Shown in pieces: positions 49,601-60,094 of a stretch of 64,000 nucleotides of DNA; the first letter of the stretch is position 1, and the number at the start of each line of letters is the position of its first letter. The DNA comes from Glandiceps talaboti. Its lineage: Eukaryota > Hemichordata > Enteropneusta > Spengelidae. Under the pieces are notes generated by a model, which was not told the DNA's origin, ran no database searches, and saw only the letters and a list, made by a program, of their open reading frames with translations. The translations under genes were made by a program, and so were the position numbers. The stretch is from contig NC_135551.1 of NCBI RefSeq assembly GCF_964340395.1, forward strand, positions 11,825,379-11,889,378, given 5' to 3'.

Positions 49601-52600
49601 AATCATAAATTTTTAAAACTAATTCTGAAAACCCTTTTTCTTTCAGCAATGTGAATGATGCCAGTGTCAATAAAATCAATTTCAACATAGAAATAGTTCA
49701 GTTGATGTTAAATGCAGTGATGAATATACCAGAGTTAATAATAACCTCACACTGGGATTTCATGATGTGTAGTCTTGTATCATATATTCAGGTATGTATC
49801 AGGGTTCTCCCTAACTTAATAACCTCACACTGGGATTTCATGATGTGTAGTCTTGTATCATGTATTCAGGTACGTATCAGGGTTCTCCCTAACTTAATAA
49901 CCTCACACTGGGATTTCATGATGTGTAGTCTTGTATCGTGGATTCAGGTATGTATCAGGGTTGTCCCTAACTTTAATAATAACCTCACACTGAGATTTCA
50001 TGATGTGACAGTGTAGTCTTGTATCATGTATTCAGGTATGTATCAGGGTTCTGCCTAACTTAATGACCTCACACTCGGATTTCATGTGTAGTCTTGTATC
50101 ATGTATTCAGGTATGTATCAGGGTTCTCCCTAACTTGATAACCTCACACTGGGATTTCATTATCTGTAGTTTTGTATAATAGAGTCTTGTATCATGGAGT
50201 CAAGTATCTTCAGCATTCTCCCTAATTTTCTTAGACTAGTCATTGAGGTACAGCTTGAAGTGTGACAGGGCTAGAAATTGAGGTTGTGTTTGCATGAATG
50301 AAGATATTTGAGATTTGTTTTCAGCCAAGGAAAAAGAAAATATATGAATGACCGAGTCAAAGTGAACTATCATATCATATACCATGTAAATAAATGAATG
50401 ACTGATGATGATGACATTGATAATGATATTTTCACCTGTATTCTCACAGAGCTGCAGTGAAAGTCTTCAAAGTTCACCATCCCTAGCTACCCAATCATTT
50501 TGTTGTGCAGTGTTTGACCTGTTATCAGCAGTCAGTGATCATATGACAAGTAATTGTACAGTTGTATCAAGCGACCAGACAACAGAGTGGGTGGAATTCT
50601 TTAGTGATGGCATTTACACAACTTTGTTCCCAATCTTTATCCTAATTGTTGGTAAGTGAACATAAAACTATTTTAGAAATACTCTCCTGTGTGTGTTTAA
50701 CAGCTTTAAATCTGATTCAGTGTGATTCATTGGCAGCAGTCATTGACTATATCACCTGTAAGTCTGTAGTAGCAGTCATTGACTATATCACCACCAGGTA
50801 GGTCTGTAGTAACAGTCATTGACTATATCACCACCAGGTAGGTCTGTAGTAGCAGTCATTGACTATATCACCTGTAGGTCTGTAGTAGCAGTCATTGACT
50901 ATATCACCACCAGGTAGGTCTGTAGTAGCAGTCATATTGACTATATCACCTGTAAGTCTGTAGTAGCAGTCATTGACTATATCACCTGTAAGTCTGTAGT
51001 AGCAGTCATTGACTATATCACCTGTAAGTCTGTAGTAGCAGTCATTGACTATATCACCTGTAAGTCTGTAGTAGCAGTCATTGACTATATTACCTGTAAG
51101 TCTATAGTAGCAGTCATTGACTATATAACCTGTAAGTCTATACTAGCAGTCATTGACTATATCACCACCAGGTAGGTCTGTAGTAGCAGTCATTGACTAT
51201 ATCACCTGTAAGTCTGTAGTAGCAGTCATTGACTATATCACCTGTAAGTCTGTAGTAGCAGTCATTGACTATATCACCTGTAAGTCTGTACTAGCAGTCA
51301 TTGACTATATCACCTGTAATTCTGTAGTAGCAGTCATTGACTATATCACCACCAGGTAGGTCTGTAGTAGCAGTCATTGACTATATCACCTGTAAGTCTG
51401 TAGCATCAGTCATTGACTATATCACCACCAGGTAGGTCTGTAGTAGCAGTCATTGACTATATCACCTGTAAGTCTGTAGTAGCAGTCATTGACTATATCA
51501 CCTGTAAGTCTGTAGTAGCAGTCATTGACTATATCACCACCAGGTAGGTCTGTAGTAGCAGTCATTGACTATATCACCACCAGGTAGGTCTGTGGCAGCA
51601 GTCATTGACTATATCACCTGTAAGTCTGTAGTAGCAGTCATTGACTATATCACCACCAGGTAGGTCTGTAGTAGCAGTCATTGACTATATCACCCGTAAG
51701 TCTGTAGTAGCAGTCATTGACTATATCACCACCAGGTAGGTCTGTAGCAGCAGTCATTGACTATATCACCTGTAAGTCTGTAGTAGCAGTCATTGACTAT
51801 ATCACCTGTAAGTCTGTAGTAGCAGTCATTGACTATATCACCTGTAAGTCTGTAGTAGCAGTCATTGACTATATCACCTGCAAGTCTGTAGTAGCAGTCA
51901 TTGACTATATCACCTGTAAGTCTGTACTAGCAGTCATTGACTATATCACCTGTAATTCTGTAGTAGCAGTCATTGACTATATCACCACCAGGTAGGTCTG
52001 TAGTAGCAGTCATTGACTATATCACCACCAGGTAGGTCTGTAGTAGCAGTCATTGACTATATCACCTGTAAGTCTGTAGTAGCAGTCATTGACTATATCA
52101 CCTGTAAGTCTGTAGTAGCAGTCATTGACTATATCACCACCAGGTAGGTCTGTAGTAGCAGTCATTGACTATATCACCACCAGGTAGGTCTGTAGTAGCA
52201 GTCATTGACTATATCACCTGTAAGTCTGTAGTAGCACTAAGAAATGATGACATAATGATATTATTACTAATTACATTTTCATACATGTACACAAGTTGTC
52301 TTCTTCCACTTTTGATTCAGAAACAAATCACTTGCAATGGCCTTCTTTAGTGTCTAACTAGATCTGACAAAATGATCCAAAGGTATTGAGTAAACTAAAG
52401 GTGTGATTTTAAATCAATCAAAAGTGGAAGAAGAGAACTTGTATATGAATCCCGGTGCATACATAGTATTATAGTATATATTTAATTTGTTTATTGTTAC
52501 TTTTGGGGAAAATACTCCCCTAACTCTGTATCTTCTTTAGCAAAGTATTTTTGGGAATAAAATTTTATGTCATATTTGGTAAAATTAATGTTAGGATTTA

Positions 52601-55600
52601 ATATTTACTTTTCTTTTTAGACCCCGTCATGAATGGCAATAGGATATATTACTAAGGAAAGAGTTACATTTTCAATAAAGTCTAAGTGATGTTAAATTTG
52701 TTTGTTTATTTGTTTGTTTGTTTGTTTGTTTCAAAGGTGTAACTACTCCAAAGAGTCAAGCTACTGTTGAAGATCACCTATTACAGTGTCTTTGTCATGC
52801 AGTGACTGGAATCTCAGCAGAACAGATGAAATCATCAAAGATTGTTATCAAACTCAGAGCTGATGCATCGGTACATTTACCAGACAGCCTGCAATCTTTA
52901 CTGAACTATTTATGTGCCATGGTGATGACACAAAACAAAACTGTACAAGTCACTGCATACACACTTTTATTAAGGTGAGTGATTTCATTGCCATGGTGAT
53001 GATACAGAACAAACCTGTACAAGTCACTGCGTACACACTTTTATAAAGGTGAGTGATCTCATTGCCATGGTGATGACACAGAACAAAACTATATGTCACT
53101 GCATACACACTTTTATTAAGGTGAGTGATTTCAATGCCATGGTGATGACATAGAATAAAACTGTCCAAATCACTGCAGACGCACTTTTATTAAGGCGAGT
53201 GATTTCAATGCCTCATGGCATAGAAGACAGTTCAAGTCATTGTGGATAAATTTGATTATCTTATTGCAATGGTGATAAAACAACAAAATATCTGTATGTA
53301 TGTATGTATGTATGTACAAATCATTGCATCTATACATTACACTTTAGATAAAGCCATGTTTTGACATTTCACTTACACAACAATTATTATCTATGGATAT
53401 GTGATAAAAATAACATAAAACACACCCACCTATCACAACATGTGTTGATATTTCACTGTACAAAACAATTATTATCAATGGATATGTGATAAAAAATAAC
53501 ATAAAACACCCCCCCCCCCCCATCACAACATGTGTTGACATTTCACTGTACAAAACAATTATTATCTATAGATATGTGATAAAAATAACATAAAACACAC
53601 CCACCTATCACAACATGTGTTGATATTTCACTGTACAAAACAATTTATTCTGTTATGGATAATTCATCACAAGCCTAATCTTGACATGGAAAGTTACAAT
53701 AATGTTACTCAGTGTAAGTAAATTATGCAAAGTTATCATGTTTGTTTGTTTGTTTGTTTGTTTGTTTGTTTGTTTTCAGGTTAATATCAGAATTACCTAA
53801 ATATGATGAACAACTGATAAAAGAAGATGAAGATAAAGAAATTATTTTGTAAGTTGTTACAACAAACTATTTTATCTTTAACTCTGCATATTAACCATTT
53901 TACATTACTTCTATTACATATTATGTTTATTCAATTCATATCATCCCTACGTGTTTGGTTTCAGAGGATTTGATGGAAGGCTGTATCAGAGATCAAATCT
54001 GCTAAAGTAGTACTAAAATCATAATTAGTGGTATTGGTATGGAAACACACTGAAGCAATCACTCCTAAAGTTTGGCAGAAAATTTCAAAATCTTTCATTC
54101 AAATGGGGGGAGTGGAATTTTGATAACCAGTTCCAAATACTTAACTAGTAACATGGGTTGTTGTGGATGGGTTGCTAATGGGACCACTTCACCATTACAA
54201 AATGGTAGACTGTAAAATTTGATAGTGACAGCCAAGTTTTGTTGTTATGAGTCAAAAGGAGAAATCTGGCATTTTTTGTTTAATAGTCACCACATAGTAA
54301 GAGATGGGGGAAAACCAAATTTTGGTGCATCACTAGAAATTGTGTGAGTCAGTGGTGCATCAAATTGGCTTAAAGGGCACATTGGTTTGGACCTAATGAG
54401 TTTTAATAACATATTGGTGGAAAGTTGTTTACATTGTGTTTGACAACATCCATGTTTAATACTAATACTAATAAAACTTGACATATGCTAAAAAGCTAAC
54501 AAACAACATTATAAAACCAAAATAAAGTGTTATCTATTTTCTTTGTCATCAAATATCACCTTCCATATACATATAAATGTACAGTACTTGTATGATGGGC
54601 ATAATAAAATCACCTTCCATATACATGTAAATGTACAGTACTCGTATGATGGGCATAATAAAATCACCTTCCATATACATGTAAATGTACAATACTTGTA
54701 TAATGGGCATAATAAAATCACCTTCCATATACATGTAAATGTACAGTACTTGTATAATGGGCATAATAAAATCACCTTCCATATACATGTAAATGTACAG
54801 TACTTGTATAATGGGCATAATAAAATCACCTTCCATATACATGTAAATGTACAGTACTTGTATGATGGGCATAATAAAATCACCTTCCATATACATGTAA
54901 ATGTATAGTACTTGTATGATGGGCATAATAAAACCACCTTCCATATACATGTAAATGTACAGTACTTGTATAATGGGCATAATAAAATCACCTTCCATAT
55001 ACATGTAAATGTACAGTACTTGTATAATGGGCATAATAAAATCACCTTCCATATACATGTAAATGTACAGTACTTGTATGATGGACATAATAAAATCACC
55101 TTCCATATACATGTAAATGTACAGTACTTGTATGATGGACATAATAAAATCACCTTCCATATACATGTAAATGTATAGTACTTGTATAATGGGCATAATA
55201 AAATCACCTTCCATATACATGTAAATGTACAGTACTTGTATAATGGGCATAATAAAATCACCTTCCATATACATGTAAATGTACAGTACTTGTATGATGG
55301 ACATAATAAAATCACCTTCCATATACATGTAAATGTACAGTACTTGTATGATGGGCATAATAAAATCATGTTTTTAATACATTTAGTAGATTTACCGGTA
55401 GATGTAATAAATACAGTACATGTTTATTGTAAATTAAATCTTCCTTTTGCCTATTATTAGTCCCCGCCGGACGAAGTCCGAGACGGGGACTTATGGATTG
55501 GGTTCTGTCTGTCCGTGCGTCCGTCTGTCTGTCCGCAGCCGTTTCTTTGAGATGCCTGGACCAATTTTTTTCAAACTTGGTACAGGGGCAACATACAATG

Positions 55601-58600
55601 CCATACATATGCACGTCAATTTGTTTCATGAAACGATCCAATATGGCCGCCTGGCAGCCATTTTGTTTGCAAATTTTCCCTGTCTAAAGCCATAACTCAG
55701 ACATGCTTGAACAGATCTCATTCAAAGTTGGTATTAGGACAGTGTTCTATGACATACATGTGTATATTCATTGTTGTCATGATACGATCCAATATGGCTG
55801 CCTGGCAGCCATTTTGTTTGCGATTTTTCCATGTCGAAGCCATTACTCAGACATGCTTGACCAGATATCTCATTCAAAGTTGGTATTAGGACAGTGTTCT
55901 ATGACATACATGTGCATATCCATTTTCATCGTGATACGATCCAATATGCCTGCCTTGCAGCCATTTTGTTTGCGAATTTTCCATGTCCAAAGCCATAACT
56001 CAGACATGCTTGAACAGATCTCATTCAAAGTTGGTATTAGGACAGTGTTCTATGACATACATGTGCATATCCATTTTCTTCGTGATACAATCCCCCATAC
56101 CCAACCCATCCTTTATTGTTGTAGGCATTTTCCATGTCCAACAAGCAGACACAACATATCTAAGTCTGTTTGATTTAGGTTCACAAGTGTTGTTGCGTGA
56201 TCAGAGTAGTGATAATTCCTTAAAACCCAATCATAGCGGGGACTATGTCATTCTCTCAATGACTTGTTATTTTTGTCAACAGACAACCTCCTGCATCATT
56301 GATGGATGTGTATAACTTGACATCAGAATACATAGATGGTATTCTAACAGACGTCAGAGTTGGAGAATGTGTCCTCATTGAAGGCTACAGTGATGCTTAC
56401 TACTACTCATTAGCATATTTGTTGTCATGGAAACTCTTACTAGCTTTCTTCAAAGGTGCCACTGCTGAGGTATGACAGCTGTCTCTTGTATATCATTGTT
56501 ATTTCATAGGTGATAGTGAGGACTGGTATGAGATAATGATGAAGAGAATGAAGATATTGAATTTTGAATTTAAAAAATAATGACTTGATGAGTGGTAGTT
56601 AAACGTATGTACTGGACTGGACTACTATTCATTAGCATATTTGTTACAAATTTCCTGAGTCCCCTATTCTGACAGGGCCTGGAGCAATTCTACATGTAAA
56701 CGGCATGTACACTGCATGTACACCTCATGTACCCTTCATGTACACCACATGTACTTTATATGTACCACATGTACATCACATGCATACCACATGATAATTA
56801 TAAATTTCGTACAGATCATTCCTATTCTTTTCTGAAATCTTTATTGACTAATTCAGAGCTCCTCATGTCTCCTTCATGTACACAACACGTATACTGCATG
56901 TACAGCACGTGTACATCGCATGTACACCACATGTACTTTGCATGTACACCACATGTACACCACAATTTCCACAAATAATTAATATATAATTTATGTGTTC
57001 ATTATACAATACAATATGGTAATACAATTTTCTGAAATTTTTATTGACTAGTTGAGAGCTGGGTATGCTGCCTATTTCCGTCAACACAAGATGGTGACTA
57101 CATTACTGAAAAACTTGTTCCGATTGATGCCAGAGACTCCTGTTACTATGGACAGAAGTACATCAAAGACAGTTAATATGTTTACTGTCCAACCTCAATT
57201 CTTTAATACAGGTAAAGATAAAATATTTGGTTAATTTGATGGTCAGGGATGGAACGTTTAGGTGATAGAGAGGGGTTAGATGGAAGTCTACAAATACAGC
57301 AAAGAAAGTCAATCTGTTTAATGTTCAACTCTCCTGTATATGTGTGATAAGATAGAAATAGGAATGATGGATTTATAATAAGATGGAGGGGGGGAGGGGG
57401 GCTGTGTGGAGAATCGCAGGACTGTGGAGGGTGTGGGGAACTGTGTGGAGAGTGGCTAAATAGAGGTGGAAAGAATTACACCAAACCATAGACCCTCCAC
57501 CAAGGGTCTATGACCAAACTAAAGAAAGTCAGATTTACGTACTAACTATTGTCTGTTGTTCTGTGCATGGATGTGTTACTCCATGGTCTGTTTAACAAAG
57601 TAGTAAACATCTGTTGTGAAAGAACTAGCTGTACATCCTAAATTGTGAATGTAAACTTGATATAAAAGAACTAACTGTATATACTAAATTGTGAATGTAA
57701 ACTTGAAATGAAAGAACTAGCTGTACATACTAAATTGTGAATGTAAACTTGAAATGATTGCAAGTAGAGTTAGAGAGAGATTCTATTTTGATGAACCTTA
57801 TATACCAACTTTGTCAATGTTAGTTACTGACTTGTTACTTTCTCTGATCCTTAGGATCTGTCCAGTCATCTCAAAACATATGTCATTTGAGTTGTTCAGT
57901 CTACTATAGTGCCTTAGAAGATATACCAGCTATGGTTAGACAATGGTGGAATAGTCAGGATAAAAGAGTGGCATCATATGTTGACAAGTAAGTCAGATAC
58001 GTCAAGTATTTTAAATAATACATTCTTGTACCACAACCATGACCAAAGGTTCTAATTAATTACGAGTAACGTTTCGCCAGTTCACGTCAACAGACTTTGT
58101 CAAACTGTCATAAGTAATAAGAACCCTTGGTTGTGGTATATGTTGACAAGTAAGTCAAATGCCTCAGGTATTGCAATAATACATTATTGTACCATGACCA
58201 TGACCAAGGATTCTTATTACTTACGAGTACCTCAGGTTTTAGAAATTGATAGTCTACATAAAGAATACATCAACAACGCTTTACTGTAAACAACAATTTA
58301 TGATACATATGAAATTCTATAATCATGGTGAAATGTCATTTCTTGCTCACAACCATCATAATTGTCCTAATCATGGTGAAATGTCATTTCTTGCTTCCAA
58401 CCATCATAATTGTCATAATCATGGTGAAATGTCATTTCTTGCTCCCAACCATCATAATTGTCCTAATCATGGTGAAATGTCATTTCTTGCTCCCAACCAT
58501 CATAATTGTCCTAATCATGGTGAAATGTCATTTCTTGCTCCCAACCATCATAATTGTCATAATCATGGTGAAATGTCATTTCTTGCTCCAAACCATCATA

Positions 58601-60057
58601 ATTGTCCTAATCATGGTGAAATGTCATTTCTTGCTCCCAATCATCATAATTGTCATAATCATGGTGAAATGTCATTTCTTGCTCCCAACCATCATCATGG
58701 TTAATTGGATAATCATCATGATATAGTTTTAGGTTTACTGAAAATAAATTTGAAAAGATGATCAATATGAAAGCTGTGTGTGTCAACTAATAAGTATGTC
58801 ATCTGATATAAATGTTATTTCATTGATGAAGAAAGTACATAGAAATAAACTTTTTCAAATATGTTGGTCCCCTTGATAAGCTGAAATCTTCACTTACCAA
58901 GATAGTCCAACATAAGGGTCTACAATATCAAGAAATATAATTGTTGTGTATTTTGCTCCTAGTTTTACTTCAAAGTATGCCAGTCCAGTGCTGTGCTCAC
59001 AAGAGATCCAGTCAGTTCAGAACACAGAACATAACATGGAGAATATGACAGTGAAAGGTAGACCTGTGACTAGAGAAGTCATTGCTACTTATACTATGGA
59101 GTTATCAGAAGAGGTGTCAGTAGAACTAGTTATCCAACTACCATCTAATCACCCACTTGGTATTGTAACAGTTGACAGTGGTAAGAAAATTGGTATCAAA
59201 GCAGCACAGTGGAGAACTTGGATGTTACAACTAACAACTTTCTTAGTCCATCAGGTCAGTAGTCAAGTTATGGCTTTTATTTGCCCATAACTTCCTCTAC
59301 AGCCAGAGTTTATATTTTTTAAAGGGAGCACCACTCCAGGAAATTCAGATCAGGTCAGTAGTCAAGTCGTGGCTTTTATTTGCCCATAGCTTCCTCTACA
59401 GCCACAGTTTATATTTGAAAAGGGAATGCCACTCCAAACTATGGGTTCTGGAGATTCATTTCATGATTTTGCATCATCTACAATTACTTGTGATTTCTGG
59501 AAAACCTCAAATTGATGGTGCCTTTATAGGGTATATTTGCTATGGGCTATTGCATCATGGGAGTCAGCAGAAATAATGTGTCCAAGTTGCACACTGAATA
59601 TTCAGGAGCTGTTTTTTATATATCTATTTCTTGAGTGGCATTCCCTTGTCTCTAAAATTATATTTAATTCTGCTTTATATCACATGAGTATGGTATGCAA
59701 AGAAGTCATACTTGAAGCCAGATTCAAGTAAATGCTTCCAGTATTTTTTGTATTCTGGTTTGCTTTACTTTCAACTCTCAAACTTTCACTGGAAGAGCTG
59801 TTCCAGTCTCACACCAAAATCAATCTTATCTCTGAGTCTGTTATTCAGACATCTGCACAATTTGACAATTATTGTCATTCTCATAATGTCATTCCCAAAA
59901 CTATGGAACTCTTTGTCACTTTACACTTCACCAAGCCTCCAGCCTGGTTTTTTTAACAACAAAAACCCAGCATTCTTATTTGTTCACCAAAGCATATGGT
60001 GTACTTTATCCATTCAGCACTACTGAACAGAACATTGCATTGCAGATTATATAGAAA

Positions 60058-60094
<37 letters not shown>

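Noticed and set aside
51153-52350. Several ORFs repeating [12 protein letters not shown]
   Set aside because: Translation of the 36/40-bp minisatellite; no splice or start evidence.
54530-55369. Long ORFs on both strands (up to 279 codons) with an 18-residue period
   Set aside because: They are produced by a 54-bp tandem repeat inside an LTN1 intron; both strands are open because the unit lacks stops, and there is no family match.
55447-56315. Overlapping ORFs up to 156 codons
   Set aside because: They are readings of the internal 151-bp units of a dispersed non-coding element that occurs elsewhere in the window.
58246-58726. ORFs of 152 and 133 codons with a 16-residue period
   Set aside because: They come from a 48-bp intronic minisatellite read in two frames.
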